A DNA stretch of 64,000 bases from Caldithrix sp964468415 (GCA_964468415.1 CAYXUS010000276.1:1-64000), one strand, 5' to 3'; shown: positions 1-9,678, counted from the first letter of the stretch. Notes: a model not told the origin generated them from the sequence alone. Numbers and translations: made by a program.

Positions 1-2997
1 GAAGATTATCTCGAAATATTCGGCGACGATTTCTATTTTGAGATTCAGGAACACCATATTCCCGAGGAGGCGGCCGTATATCCCAAGGTGTACGAGCTGG
101 CCAAAGAGATGGGTGTAAAGGTGATCGCCACCAACGATAACCACTATCTGAAAAAAGGGGATCACGAAGCGCACGACATTCTGCTTTGCCTGCAAACCGG
201 CAAAGACCGGGATGACCCCAACCGCATGCGCTACGGCACGGAAGATTTGTATTTGAAATCGCCCGAAGAGATGTACGCCTTGTTCAAGGATAAACCCGAA
301 GTGCTGGAACGTACTTTGGAGATTGCCGACAAAATCGATCTGGAAATCGATTACAGCAAGCGGTATTTGCCCACCTTTCCCATCCCCAAAGAGGAAGGCG
401 AAATCGATGCCGATGAATACCTGCGCCGCTTAACGTACCGCGGTGCCGAACAGCGTTACAAGCAATTAGACGAAAAAGTCAAAGAGCGCATCGAGTTCGA
501 ACTGGGTGTCATCAAGCAAATGGGCTTTGCCGGCTACTTTCTGATCGTGCAAGATTTTATCAATGCCGCACGAGAGCGCGATATTCCCGTGGGATTGGGG
601 CGTGGTTCTGCCGCCGGAAGTATTGTGGCCTATTGCCTGGGCATTACCCAATTGGATCCCCTGCGCTACGATTTGCTGTTCGAACGTTTTTTGAATCCGG
701 AACGGGTAACCATGCCCGATATTGACATCGATTTTTGCATGGAACGGCGCGACGAGGTGATTGAATATGTGCGCACCAAGTACGGGCGTAATAACGTGGC
801 ACAAATTATCACCTTTGGTACAATGGCCTCGCGCGGTGTAATCCGCGATGTGGCCCGGGTGCTCAAAATTCCCATTTCGCAGGCCGATGCCATCGCCAAA
901 ATGATTCCGGTAAAAGGTGCCAAGCCCATGCATCTGGCCGATGCCATCAAAGAAGTGCCGGAATTGCAAAAATTGGCCGAAAGCGATGACATCCGCATGA
1001 AAGAGCTTTTCCAATACGCCCAAACATTGGAGGGCATTGCACGCAACACCTCGGTGCACGCTGCGGGCATCATCATCACTCCGACCGACATCGTTAACTA
1101 CGTTCCCCTTTACAAAAACAAGGACGGAGATGTTACCACGCAGTGGACGATGGGCTACTGCGAGAAGATCGGTCTGTTGAAAATGGACTTTTTGGGTCTG
1201 CGTAACCTGACGGTTATTCAAAAGACCGAAAAGATGATCAGCAAGCGCCTGGGCAAGGAATTTAAGGTGAGCGAAGCACCGCTGGATGACGAAAAAACTT
1301 TTCAGTTGTTCGGTGAAGGACGTACGGTGGGCGTGTTCCAGTTTGAAAGCTCGGGCATGCAGGAATACCTGCGCAAATTAAAGCCCAGCCGCATCGAAGA
1401 TCTTATTGCCATGAACGCGCTTTACCGTCCCGGCCCCATGCAAATGATCGATGACTTTATTGACCGCAAGTTCGGCCGCAAAAAGATCGATTATTTGCAC
1501 CCCAAGCTGGAACCCATCCTGAAAGAAACTTACGGCATCATCGTCTATCAGGAACAGGTGATGCGTATTGCCTCGGAATTGGCCGGATTCTCGTTGGCTC
1601 AGGCCGATTTAATGCGCCGGGCTATGGGGAAAAAGAAAAAAGACGTCATGGCCGAGCAAAAAGAGTTGTTTATTCAGGGCTGTCTGAAAAACGGAATCGA
1701 CAAAAAGGTGGCCACCAAAGTGGCCGACATGATCGAACGTTTTGCACAGTACGGGTTTAACAAATCGCATTCGGCGGCCTATGCCATTATCGCTTACCAA
1801 ACGGCCTATTTAAAAGCCCACTATCCGGCCGAATTCATGGCGGCTAACCTGACCAGTGAAATCGGAAACTCCGATCGTGTGGTCATTTTAATGGACGAAT
1901 GCCGCAATTTGGGCCTAAAGATTAAGCCTCCCGATGTAAATTACAGCGAGGGCCACTTTGTGCCCATTAACGAAAGAGAGATCGCTTTTGGCATGGAAGC
2001 GATCAAAAACGTGGGGGCCGGAGCTATTGCCGCCATTGTGGAAGCGCGCAAAAAACACGGGCCGTTCAAGACCATTTTCGATTTGCTGGAAAATGTGGAT
2101 TTGCGTTCGGTGAACAAAAAGGTGCTGGAAAGTCTCATTCAGGCCGGTGCGCTGGATTCCGTGGAAGGCAATCGCGCGCAATTGTTTAATTTTATTGAAA
2201 CGGCGCTGGAATTTGCTCAAAGCCTGCAGGCGCGTAAAGCCAAAAACAAACATCAGCGCAGTTTGTTCGATTTGGTGGGAGAAGAAGAGCAAAAGAAAAC
2301 CATCTCTTATCCGCAATTACCCGATTTACCCGATTGGCCGACTTCGGAAAAGCTAAAGAAAGAACGCGAATTGTTGGGCTTTTACATTTCCGGCCATCCG
2401 CTGGAACCGTACAAGCCCATCCTTAAATTGTACGCGACCGATGTGGATAAACTGAGAGAAGCCCACAAACAGGGAGCTCCGTTGCCACGCCTGTTCAATA
2501 TTGCCGGACAAATTACCGACATCCGCACCCTGTACGACCGCAAGCAACAAAAGATGGGCTTTGTAAAAATCGAAGATTTTCAGCACACTTACGAAGTGGT
2601 GGTGTTTGGCTCGGTTTTTCCGCAATTCGAGCAATATTTGCAGGCCGACAACATTGTTTTCATTCAGGGGCGGCTCAATTCTGACCTGGACGATAATGTG
2701 CTCAAATTCATCGGCGAACGCATTTTGCCCATCGATACCGTTCCGGAAACGATGACCGAAGCCATCGCCCTGCACATTACACCGGATGACCTGGACGAGA
2801 CGAAAATCCATCAATTGAAAACCGGCTTGCGGACCAGTCCGGGCAATGTGCGGCTTTTCTTCGAAGTGCATCTGGATGACAACCAGAGTTACCGGTTGCT
2901 TTCCAATAAATTCAAAATTCGTGTGACGCGAAATATTTTAACGCAATTGCAAAATACCCTCGGGTTAAATCGCATTACAGTAGAGGTGCATCAATGA
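1..2997 (+). CDS. dnaE: DNA polymerase III subunit alpha, 5' end cut by window
   Basis: Replicative C-family DNA polymerase. The frame is open from base 1, so the gene starts upstream of the window; 998 residues are visible, and I estimate about 170 N-terminal residues are missing by comparison with the family. The window opens inside the PHP domain (ATNDNHYL). The palm follows with GLGRGSAAGSIV and the catalytic aspartates of PDIDIDF near base 718-732, then ALYRPGPMQM in the fingers, a helix-hairpin-helix region, and a C-terminal OB fold (FNIAGQITDIRTLYDRK) that binds single-stranded DNA. No intein or frameshift is seen. Its stop overlaps the dtd start by ATGA, so the two are probably co-transcribed and translationally coupled. 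Confidence 0.97.
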   Translation, partial: EDYLEIFGDDFYFEIQEHHIPEEAAVYPKVYELAKEMGVKVIATNDNHYLKKGDHEAHDILLCLQTGKDRDDPNRMRYGTEDLYLKSPEEMYALFKDKPEVLERTLEIADKIDLEIDYSKRYLPTFPIPKEEGEIDADEYLRRLTYRGAEQRYKQLDEKVKERIEFELGVIKQMGFAGYFLIVQDFINAARERDIPVGLGRGSAAGSIVAYCLGITQLDPLRYDLLFERFLNPERVTMPDIDIDFCMERRDEVIEYVRTKYGRNNVAQIITFGTMASRGVIRDVARVLKIPISQADAIAKMIPVKGAKPMHLADAIKEVPELQKLAESDDIRMKELFQYAQTLEGIARNTSVHAAGIIITPTDIVNYVPLYKNKDGDVTTQWTMGYCEKIGLLKMDFLGLRNLTVIQKTEKMISKRLGKEFKVSEAPLDDEKTFQLFGEGRTVGVFQFESSGMQEYLRKLKPSRIEDLIAMNALYRPGPMQMIDDFIDRKFGRKKIDYLHPKLEPILKETYGIIVYQEQVMRIASELAGFSLAQADLMRRAMGKKKKDVMAEQKELFIQGCLKNGIDKKVATKVADMIERFAQYGFNKSHSAAYAIIAYQTAYLKAHYPAEFMAANLTSEIGNSDRVVILMDECRNLGLKIKPPDVNYSEGHFVPINEREIAFGMEAIKNVGAGAIAAIVEARKKHGPFKTIFDLLENVDLRSVNKKVLESLIQAGALDSVEGNRAQLFNFIETALEFAQSLQARKAKNKHQRSLFDLVGEEEQKKTISYPQLPDLPDWPTSEKLKKERELLGFYISGHPLEPYKPILKLYATDVDKLREAHKQGAPLPRLFNIAGQITDIRTLYDRKQQKMGFVKIEDFQHTYEVVVFGSVFPQFEQYLQADNIVFIQGRLNSDLDDNVLKFIGERILPIDTVPETMTEAIALHITPDDLDETKIHQLKTGLRTSPGNVRLFFEVHLDDNQSYRLLSNKFKIRVTRNILTQLQNTLGLNRITVEVHQ

Positions 2998-3434
2998 AGG
3001 TTGTGGTTCAGCGGGTTAAACACGCTTCGGTTACGGTAGACGGGCAGGTAGTGGGGCAAATTGGTCGGGGGCTCATGCTTCTTATCGGCATTGCCGATAC
3101 CGACACGGAAGAAGACATCGAATTTGTGGCCAATAAATGCCTGAACTTGCGTATTTTTGAAGATGAAGCCGGAAAAATGAATCGTTCGCTTCTGGAAGTG
3201 GGCGGCGAAATTCTGGCCATCTCGCAGTTTACTTTGCTGGGCGATACGCGCAAGGGCCGACGTCCCAGCTTTGTGCATGCCGCTCCGCCGGAAAAGGGTA
3301 ATGATTTTTATCAGAAGTTTGTCGAACGATTACGCCGTTCGGGCGTAAAAGTGGAAACCGGTATTTTCGGCGCCATGATGGATGTGGATTTGTTGAATTA
3401 CGGACCGGTTACATTGATTGTGGAAAGCAAGTAG
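2994..3434 (+). CDS. dtd: D-aminoacyl-tRNA deacylase
   Basis: Hydrolyses D-amino acids (and mischarged glycine) from tRNA in the cytoplasm. The 146 residues match the family's usual length. Both signature motifs are present: SQFTL near residue 76-80, and the C-terminal NYGPVT, which in the family contributes the cross-subunit Gly-Pro chirality filter of the homodimer. The ATG overlaps the dnaE stop codon, which fixes the start. The dnaE-dtd pairing is best read as an operon of convenience rather than a functional complex. Confidence 0.97.
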   Translation: MKVVVQRVKHASVTVDGQVVGQIGRGLMLLIGIADTDTEEDIEFVANKCLNLRIFEDEAGKMNRSLLEVGGEILAISQFTLLGDTRKGRRPSFVHAAPPEKGNDFYQKFVERLRRSGVKVETGIFGAMMDVDLLNYGPVTLIVESK

Positions 3435-3497
3435 GGCTTGCCGCATTTAAAATTGCCGGTTTGGCCGGGAAATTGTAGATTTGCGCATAGCTTTTCG

Positions 3498-3515
3498 CGA
3501 ATGGCATGCCATTCG
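3498..3515. repeat. Perfect 18-bp palindrome between dtd and the PASTA gene
   Basis: CGAATGGCATGCCATTCG reads identically on both strands. It lies in a 126-bp gap and is not followed by a T run, so it does not look like a terminator. A dimeric-regulator operator for the downstream gene is possible but unproven. Confidence 0.5.
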
Positions 3516-3560
3516 TTAACAACACAAATTTAATCGTAGTAATTAAAATGGAACTTGCTT

Positions 3561-4322
3561 ATGAACGATAGTGGTTTTAAACGTATTTTACACTTTAAAA
3601 TTACGAAACTTGTGCTGGCATTTATCGCCTTTGTGCTTATCGTGCTTCTGTTTGATAATGTGATTATGCCCTGGTACGTCCGGCTGGGCGAAGAATACGA
3701 GTTGCCGGATGTGGTTTCGATGACGGTGGAGCAGGCACGCGACACGTTGAATAAAGCCGGGTTTCAATTGGTGGTTAAAGATTCGGTTTACGACGAAAAT
3801 TTTGCGCCCGGCACCATTACCGAGCAAATGCCCACGGCCTACAGCAAAGTAAAAAAAGGGCGTCATGTGTACGTTACGGTGAGCATCGGCGAAAAGCCGA
3901 TTATCATGCCCAATTTATTCTTTAAATCGCCGCGCGAGGCCGAGTTGATTCTAAAGTCCAAAGGTTTGAAGTTGGGCAACAAATATTACGAATATTCCGA
4001 TCTGGCATTAGAGAATGTGGTCATCGGGCAATCGTTTCCGCAAGGGCAAAAGGTTAAACCCGGAACCCGCATCGATTTAACCATTAGCCTGGGGCCCATG
4101 CCCAAAAAGAAATTGGTACCCGATCTGGTGGGCAAAAGCCTGGATGCGGCTAAAAAGCAATTGCAGCTTTTGGGCGTTAAAAATATTCTGGTAGAGTACG
4201 AATACAAAGAAGACATTTTACCGGAGACCGTACTGGCACAAAGCGTAAAAGCCGGAACACCCGTAGAAAAAGTGCAGCAAATTAAGCTGGTGGTGAGTCA
4301 AATACCCGTAAAAGAGGAATAG
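3561..4322 (+). CDS. Membrane-anchored protein with three PASTA domains
   Basis: PASTA domains bind peptidoglycan stems or beta-lactams in the families where they are known. The protein has a short basic N-terminus, one membrane span at about residues 14-33 (VLAFIAFVLIVLLFD), then three extracytoplasmic PASTA repeats starting near ELPDVVSMTVEQAR, IMPNLFFKSPREAE and LVPDLVGKSLDAAK. There is no kinase or transpeptidase domain, so it is a stand-alone PASTA protein, probably acting in cell-wall sensing or scaffolding. ATG 3561 is chosen over an in-frame TTG six bases upstream; neither has a strong Shine-Dalgarno. It is followed three bases later by rpe. Function beyond envelope association is unknown. 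Confidence 0.85.
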   Translation: MNDSGFKRILHFKITKLVLAFIAFVLIVLLFDNVIMPWYVRLGEEYELPDVVSMTVEQARDTLNKAGFQLVVKDSVYDENFAPGTITEQMPTAYSKVKKGRHVYVTVSIGEKPIIMPNLFFKSPREAELILKSKGLKLGNKYYEYSDLALENVVIGQSFPQGQKVKPGTRIDLTISLGPMPKKKLVPDLVGKSLDAAKKQLQLLGVKNILVEYEYKEDILPETVLAQSVKAGTPVEKVQQIKLVVSQIPVKEE

Positions 4323-4325
4323 AAC

Positions 4326-4997
4326 GTGGCCTATTTAGCACCTTCGATTTTATCGGCAGATTTAACCAAACTTAGCGAACAGATTGGCATTGTGGAAAAG
4401 CACGGGGCCGACTGGATTCATGTGGATGTGATGGACGGCCATTTTGTGCCGAATTTGACTTTTGGTGCCATGATGGTGCGCGCCGTAAAACGCATTACGT
4501 CGCTTCCGATTGATGCCCATTTAATGGTTCGTGAACCGGAAAAGTTTTTGCAAGATTTTGCGGATTCCGGAGCGCACTACATTACCATTCATCAGGAAGC
4601 CTGTCTCCACCTGGACCGGACTTTGCACCACATTCAGCAATTGGGCTGCAAAGCCGGGGTTTCGATTAATCCGGCTACACCGCTGGAAACGATTGAATAC
4701 GTATTGTCCTTTGTGGATTTGGTGCTGGTCATGTCGGTTAATCCGGGCTTTGGCGGGCAAAGTTTTATTCCCTATTCGTTACAAAAAATTCGGCGACTGG
4801 CCGAAATGCGCAAAGCAATAAATGCTTCTTTTCTAATCGAAGTGGACGGGGGCATTAACCCGCAAACCGCCCGGGATGTTTTACAGGCCGGCGCCGATGT
4901 GCTGGTGGCCGGAAATGCCATTTTCGGTGCCGAAAATATTGCCCGGGCCTGCACAGAACTGAAAACAGTTACACGGGAATACGGAAACAGGACGTGA
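4326..4997 (+). CDS. rpe: Ribulose-phosphate 3-epimerase
   Basis: Interconverts D-ribulose 5-phosphate and D-xylulose 5-phosphate in the pentose phosphate pathway. The 223-residue TIM barrel has the family signatures HVDVMDGHFVPN (metal-binding His and catalytic Asp), DAHLMV, VMSVNPGFGGQ and EVDGGI (second catalytic Asp and phosphate loop). It uses a GTG start three bases after the PASTA stop, and its own stop overlaps the GTG of the next gene, so the cluster is tightly coupled. Confidence 0.97.
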   Translation: MAYLAPSILSADLTKLSEQIGIVEKHGADWIHVDVMDGHFVPNLTFGAMMVRAVKRITSLPIDAHLMVREPEKFLQDFADSGAHYITIHQEACLHLDRTLHHIQQLGCKAGVSINPATPLETIEYVLSFVDLVLVMSVNPGFGGQSFIPYSLQKIRRLAEMRKAINASFLIEVDGGINPQTARDVLQAGADVLVAGNAIFGAENIARACTELKTVTREYGNRT

Positions 4998-5575
4998 ACG
5001 AACAATTACCGTTAAAAAAGGAATTGCAGCGCAAAGCCATCCACCTTGCCGCCAATTTCATTCCGCTTTATTATCATTTTTCGCACCAGAAGGAAATTGT
5101 GCAGATAGGGTTGGCCGTTTTGTCTGCGGGCTTCTTGGCGGTAGATGTTTTGCGGATGAAAAATTCCCTTGTGCGGCGTTGGTTTTTGCATATATTTGGG
5201 GTATTGCTGCGGGAAAAGGAAAGTAAGCGGCATCTGACCGGAGCAACCATGCTCTTTTTAGGAATGTTGCTTACGGTTTTTTTGTTTGATGAAAAGCAAG
5301 CCGTTCCCGCCCTTTTGTTTGTGGGGTTGGCCGATCCGGCGGCGGCGATTGTGGGACGCCTTTGGGGCAAAAACCGCTTTCTGGAAAAATCGCTGGAGGG
5401 AAGCGCCGCCTTTTATTTGACGGCCTCGTTTGTTATTTTGGCCTTTACCCACTACAGCTGGGGAGGGCTTGTGGTGGCCTTAATTGTTACGGTTGTTGAG
5501 CTAATACCTTTGGGGATAGATGACAACCTGCTCATTCCCGTTTTAACCGGATATTTGTTGAGTGTGGTAGGATAA
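4994..5575 (+). CDS. Membrane protein of the dolichol/phytol-kinase-like (CTP-dependent) family
   Basis: A 193-residue polytopic membrane protein with about five or six hydrophobic spans. It resembles the SEC59/DGK1/VTE5 family, whose members phosphorylate polyprenols, phytol or diacylglycerol with CTP and which is related to CdsA. Supporting motifs are RKAIHLA near the N-terminus, LADPAAAIVGRLWGKNR near residue 112-128 and KSLEGSAAF soon after, which match the nucleotide-binding loops of the family. The GTG start overlaps the rpe stop. The substrate cannot be read from sequence; a polyprenol or diacylglycerol salvage role is an inference. Confidence 0.75.
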   Translation: MNEQLPLKKELQRKAIHLAANFIPLYYHFSHQKEIVQIGLAVLSAGFLAVDVLRMKNSLVRRWFLHIFGVLLREKESKRHLTGATMLFLGMLLTVFLFDEKQAVPALLFVGLADPAAAIVGRLWGKNRFLEKSLEGSAAFYLTASFVILAFTHYSWGGLVVALIVTVVELIPLGIDDNLLIPVLTGYLLSVVG

Positions 5576-5595
5576 CAAAAATGGAGTGTGCATAA

Positions 5596-6573
5596 ATGCG
5601 AAAAATTCACTGGATCATGATCATCATTCTTGCGGGCAACATGGGGGCATTTGCCGGTGGATTTGTTAAATATGCCGGGGAATTCATGAACCTGGGTGCA
5701 GGCAGCCGTTTTACCGGCATGGCGGGCGCCGGTGTGGCGATGGTTAATGACGTTTCGGCCTCATATTGGAATCCTGCGGGATTGGTAAGTGCCCCGGGCT
5801 TTCAGATCGAATTTATGCACAGCAAGCAGTTCATCAGTAGCATTCAGCACGATTATTTGGCACTCTCGCATCCCCTTGCCGACCAATCCGCGCTGGGATT
5901 TTCCCTGTATTATTTCACGGTAAACGGCATTAAAGACAGTCGGCAAGCCTACAATGAAGCCGATGACAAAGTAGATTACTCCAAGATAACCACGTTTAAC
6001 ACCGGCGATTACGTTCTTTATTTTAGTTACGCCCATCGACGGAACGCAAAACTGCAGTACGGGGTGAATGCCAAAGTGATCTATCGCGATTTTAATGTGG
6101 CTACGGCTCTGGGTCTGGGTTTCGATTTTGGTGTGCAGTACCATTGGTTTGATGGCCTGCGATTGGGTGCCGTGCTTAAAGATGCCACAAGCACCATGCT
6201 GGTCTGGAGTACCGACGAGCGGGAGTTCATCCCTCCGTCTTTGCGCCTGGGCGTTAGCTATTTGTTGCATCTGGATGCCATGAACCTAACCGTGCAACCG
6301 GCAGCCGATTTCCAGATTTTGTTTGAGGGACGAAAGTACGCCAGTCAGATGCATTTGGGACCCATTAGCGTGGATAGCTTTTGGGGGCTGGAAGCCAATT
6401 ACAAAGATGTGTTAACCCTGCGCGCAGGCATGGACGATTTGCAACGCTTTAACACGGGTATCGGCGTAAAAATTCCTAAAATGTCTTTCGACTATTCGTT
6501 TACGGCTTACCAATCCGAGCTGGGAAACATTCACCGCATTACCGTCCATCTTTTTCTTGCTTCACTTTTTTAG
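5596..6573 (+). CDS. PorV/PorQ-family outer-membrane beta-barrel protein
   Basis: A 325-residue exported protein with a signal peptide (MRKIHWIMIIILAGNMGAFA, cleavage probably after AFA). The mature start carries the motif typical of PorV/PorQ-like proteins, AGSRFTGMAGAGVAM followed by DVSASYWNPAGL, and the rest is alternating amphipathic strands ending in a C-terminal Phe, as expected for a BAM-inserted barrel. In Bacteroidota PorV shuttles type IX cargo, but no other type IX gene is visible here, so the specific role is open. The last 12 bases overlap the 3' end of the convergent TPR gene. Confidence 0.85.
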   Translation: MRKIHWIMIIILAGNMGAFAGGFVKYAGEFMNLGAGSRFTGMAGAGVAMVNDVSASYWNPAGLVSAPGFQIEFMHSKQFISSIQHDYLALSHPLADQSALGFSLYYFTVNGIKDSRQAYNEADDKVDYSKITTFNTGDYVLYFSYAHRRNAKLQYGVNAKVIYRDFNVATALGLGFDFGVQYHWFDGLRLGAVLKDATSTMLVWSTDEREFIPPSLRLGVSYLLHLDAMNLTVQPAADFQILFEGRKYASQMHLGPISVDSFWGLEANYKDVLTLRAGMDDLQRFNTGIGVKIPKMSFDYSFTAYQSELGNIHRITVHLFLASLF

Positions 6574-7827
6574 CAAACGCCGGCATTTGACGGCGTACGG
6601 ACTTTTTTTGTAAGCCTTCTGCAAACGCAGGCATATTTCTTTGGCTCGTTTGCGATCTTTTACCTTTTGCAAATACAGCTTTGCCGCGGTGTACAGGTAA
6701 AACGGAGCCTTGTGTGACTGGGGTTTTACCGAAGCCAAAAGCACGTAGCAGCGCGCCGCATATTTGTATTGTTTAAAATCCTTCCTGAAAACTTTGGCCA
6801 TCGAATCGACCAGGGCGTAAAAGGTAGAATCATCCGCGTGGGCGTTTAAATTTGATGCGATCAAAGTGATGGCTTCTTCGTGCCGCTTGGTTTTGAAGAG
6901 CAGAAAGGTCAGCCGTTTAAAAGCCCGTCCGGCCCACGGATGATTGGGAAAAGCATCGAGGAACAATCGATAATTGTCAATGCCGGCAGAAAGTGAATCC
7001 AGACTGTCGGCGTACAATTCAGCCAAAAAGAACTGCGCATTGGCGGCCAGGGTGTCGGTGGGGAATGAGTTAATCACCCGTAAAAATGTGTTCTGCGCAT
7101 CCGTAAACTTGTGCAGGTGTTTGTAATCGAGCAGGGCGGTGCGGTAGTAAGCCCGGGGCAGCAAGGGGCTTTTTTTGTACAGGCTGCCCAGTTCCCGGAA
7201 ATTTGCTTCTGCCGCGGCAAATTCACCCAATTGCTGGAGCAGGCTTCCTTTTAAATAAAGCACCAGGTCTTCTTGAGATTGCCTTGCGGAGCAGCGGGTT
7301 TCGTAAAAATTCAGTTCGTTCAATAAGGCCCGGCGCAGGCAAGGAATATTCAACGAAAAAAGAAAATTGTACAAATCCAGCAGGGCTTCGTCGTTCGAGT
7401 CGAAGTAGTGCGGCTGCCGCGCATAGCTTAAAAGTGTCTCGTTTTGTTCCAACAGCGACCCGCTTTTGATTTTTTTGAGCACCTGTTTAATCTTTTGCAG
7501 GGCATCGCTGCGCACGGTACTTTTGGGGAAAAGGACGGGAATTTTCAAAAGGTTAATCAGGGCGCGTTTGTAATGTTTTTGCTGTTCCAGAACATCGGCA
7601 AACATGAAAAGAATCTGGTCGTTTTGCCCGAAAGAAGGTTGGGTACGCAAAAAGGCTTCTAACTCGGTTAGCAAATAGGCATCGTATCGATGCGTCGAAT
7701 TTTCGAAATAAATTTGTTGCAAAAAGGCAAAGCGGTCGTTTGGGGTTGCCTTTTGTGCCAAAGCGGAAGCGTTAAAAACGCCCAGCAATAAAGTTAATGT
7801 GGCAAATACGAACAGGCCCTTTTTCAT
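6562..7827 (-). CDS. Exported tetratricopeptide-repeat protein
   Basis: 421 residues beginning with a clear signal peptide (MKKGLFVFATLTLLLGVFNA) and continuing as a run of helical TPR-like repeats, for example around PLLPRAYYRTALLDYKHL and AANAQFFLAELYADS. This resembles periplasmic BamD/YbgF-type scaffolds, but there is no lipobox Cys, so it is not a BamD lipoprotein. It sits 9 bases downstream of rqcH on the same strand with an AGGAA ribosome site, so the two form an operon. Its 3' end overlaps the convergent barrel gene by 12 bases. Function unknown; protein-protein scaffolding in the periplasm is likely. Confidence 0.8.
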   Translation of the reverse strand: MKKGLFVFATLTLLLGVFNASALAQKATPNDRFAFLQQIYFENSTHRYDAYLLTELEAFLRTQPSFGQNDQILFMFADVLEQQKHYKRALINLLKIPVLFPKSTVRSDALQKIKQVLKKIKSGSLLEQNETLLSYARQPHYFDSNDEALLDLYNFLFSLNIPCLRRALLNELNFYETRCSARQSQEDLVLYLKGSLLQQLGEFAAAEANFRELGSLYKKSPLLPRAYYRTALLDYKHLHKFTDAQNTFLRVINSFPTDTLAANAQFFLAELYADSLDSLSAGIDNYRLFLDAFPNHPWAGRAFKRLTFLLFKTKRHEEAITLIASNLNAHADDSTFYALVDSMAKVFRKDFKQYKYAARCYVLLASVKPQSHKAPFYLYTAAKLYLQKVKDRKRAKEICLRLQKAYKKSPYAVKCRRLLKK

Positions 7828-7836
7828 GGTTTGTTC

Positions 7837-9513
7837 CTATTTTAGTTTCATGGGTTTTACAAACAACAATTTTTCGTTTTTAACTTTAACCGTTCCCGGC
7901 GGTGCCTTGCGCACGCGACTCACGTAGCGTACCTGTGTGTACATGACCGGTACGGTGGATGAATGTTTCGCTTTGCTGTGTGCTGCTGCAATTTGCGCCG
8001 CTTGTTCCAGCACATGGTGTGGGGGCATCTGGTCGCGTTTGGGCACGCGAATGATTACATGAGAACCGGGAACGCCCTGTGCGTGCAGCCAAATATCCCA
8101 TTTGTTGGCAAAACGAAAGGTCAGCAGTTCGTTGTTTTCTCCGTCTTTCCCGATGTACACGTCCCAGGCCTTGTCCACGATAATGCGGTTAAAAGAATAT
8201 TTCAAATGGTGGACATTGATCTTTTCTTTTTTTGTTTCCGGGAGCTTTTGCAAAAGTTTCAAATCCTGTAATTTGCGGGCGAATTTGCGCAGGCGATGGA
8301 TGTCTTTGATCTTTTCCAGTTCCGCAAGCAGTTGTTTAATTTCCTGGCGTTCTTTTTCGTAAGTGTCGCGTTTCATTTCCAGCAAACGTTTTTCTTCGCT
8401 AAGGTGCTTAAATTTGTTGAAGTAGCGTTCCGCATTGGCCGTTACACTCTTGGCCGGATTTAGTTTGATTTTCACCTTTTCGCCGCTGCCGTCGAAAATG
8501 TTCTCCAGTTCCACTTCTTTGCTGCCTTTGGGAATTTGATGTTTGAAGGTCAACAACAAATTGCCTTTCAACTCCGCTTCTTTTTTGCGTTCTTCCAGGT
8601 TGGCATTCTGCGCCAGATGGGTTAACGAGCGTTCCAGGTAGGCCAGACGATTGTCAAGCGCTTTGCGACACATTTCTTGCAAACGCAAAAATTCCTGGCG
8701 AAACGTGCGTTCACTGTAAAAAATGGAAAGTGCAGTGTTGACGGAGTCGTATTCCTTAAACATTACCCGATTTGCCGCTTCAAAATGTTGCAGGCGCAGC
8801 ACGCCGATCTTTTCCGCTTGTTCGTTTTGGAAGTAGAGGTAGGCCTTGCCGGCATTCACTTCGTCGCGCATTTGCAAAAGTGTGTGAATTAATGCGGCCT
8901 GCTGTTCCGGTGACAGGTCAGCCGGACGTTCGTCCGGAGAAAGCCGCAGGCGAAAGAAAATTTCTTTTAACAGTAAATTGTTCAAAGCGGCAAAATTTTT
9001 TTTGAAAAAAGCAAGCAGGCTCTGCCCGGCGTCAGGTTTCAGAATGCTGCGCAGTGCGTTTTCTTCCAATTGGGAGAGCAGAAGTTTTTGCGAAGCGTCA
9101 CCTGCCGGTCGGGGCGGGAGAGGCTCTCCTTTCTCCTTAAAACGAGCCACCAACCCTCCCTGGCGATCTACCAGGAAAACATTGAAAAAAGTGCCGTAGA
9201 ATACCGCTTCCAGATAAAAATTCTCCAGTTCAATTACCAGATGCTTGTCCGGTGCCTTGAGAAAAATGTTCAAAATTGCCTGACCGTTAAGTTCCGGGAA
9301 AAGCGTGAGCGCGGGCTGTTTAATTTTGTGTTCGGCCGAAAGCAAAAAATAGGGATGGTCGGGCGAAACGGAGATGTTCAGAAAATGATCGATGTTTAGA
9401 CGCAGTACCAGTTCATCCTTTTGGTAGGTAAATGCCTCCGTAATCCGGGAACCCAACAGAACCGGTTTGATCTCTTTTAATATTTGTTCGAATAAAAAGA
9501 AGTTTTTGTGCAT
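7837..9513 (-). CDS. rqcH: Rqc2/RqcH homologue (NFACT-domain ribosome quality control protein)
   Basis: RqcH binds obstructed 50S subunits and recruits alanyl-tRNA to add C-terminal Ala tails that mark stalled products for degradation. The 558 residues show the family layout: an NFACT-N domain (about 1-200) with the Asp-Arg pair in FLVDRQG near residue 113-114, which corresponds to the residues needed for tailing in studied homologues; a long charged coiled coil (about 290-420); and the NFACT-R domain with YIGKDGENNELLTF, DIWLHAQGVPGSHVII. It starts at the ATG on the edge of a divergent intergenic region shared with yicC. Confidence 0.93.
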   Translation of the reverse strand: MHKNFFLFEQILKEIKPVLLGSRITEAFTYQKDELVLRLNIDHFLNISVSPDHPYFLLSAEHKIKQPALTLFPELNGQAILNIFLKAPDKHLVIELENFYLEAVFYGTFFNVFLVDRQGGLVARFKEKGEPLPPRPAGDASQKLLLSQLEENALRSILKPDAGQSLLAFFKKNFAALNNLLLKEIFFRLRLSPDERPADLSPEQQAALIHTLLQMRDEVNAGKAYLYFQNEQAEKIGVLRLQHFEAANRVMFKEYDSVNTALSIFYSERTFRQEFLRLQEMCRKALDNRLAYLERSLTHLAQNANLEERKKEAELKGNLLLTFKHQIPKGSKEVELENIFDGSGEKVKIKLNPAKSVTANAERYFNKFKHLSEEKRLLEMKRDTYEKERQEIKQLLAELEKIKDIHRLRKFARKLQDLKLLQKLPETKKEKINVHHLKYSFNRIIVDKAWDVYIGKDGENNELLTFRFANKWDIWLHAQGVPGSHVIIRVPKRDQMPPHHVLEQAAQIAAAHSKAKHSSTVPVMYTQVRYVSRVRKAPPGTVKVKNEKLLFVKPMKLK

Positions 9514-9678
9514 GAACCGTTTTGCTTTTAACTTTAGCTATCGATAAATTATTTTTTGGCCTCCGGAACGTTTGCACGGAGCCCGCTCCAAATATTCGGG
9601 CAATTGCGACCGTTTACTTGGCTGGTTTGAATTTACGAATATTTAACCTAAAAATAAACTTTGATTTAGACGGAGAAA
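9514..9678. promoter_or_regulatory. Divergent intergenic region between rqcH and yicC
   Basis: This 165-bp AT-rich gap must contain promoters for the minus-strand rqcH-TPR pair and the plus-strand yicC-gmk-coaB-udg operon. I could not assign -35/-10 boxes with confidence. Confidence 0.5.

Noticed and set aside
466..1221. Long open frame on the minus strand inside dnaE
   Set aside because: It lies entirely antisense to a strongly conserved polymerase gene, has no domain pattern and no ribosome site. It is a codon-bias shadow.
6562..6573. 12-bp overlap of convergent genes as an antisense regulatory device
   Set aside because: Short convergent overlaps are common in compact genomes, and nothing else supports regulation.
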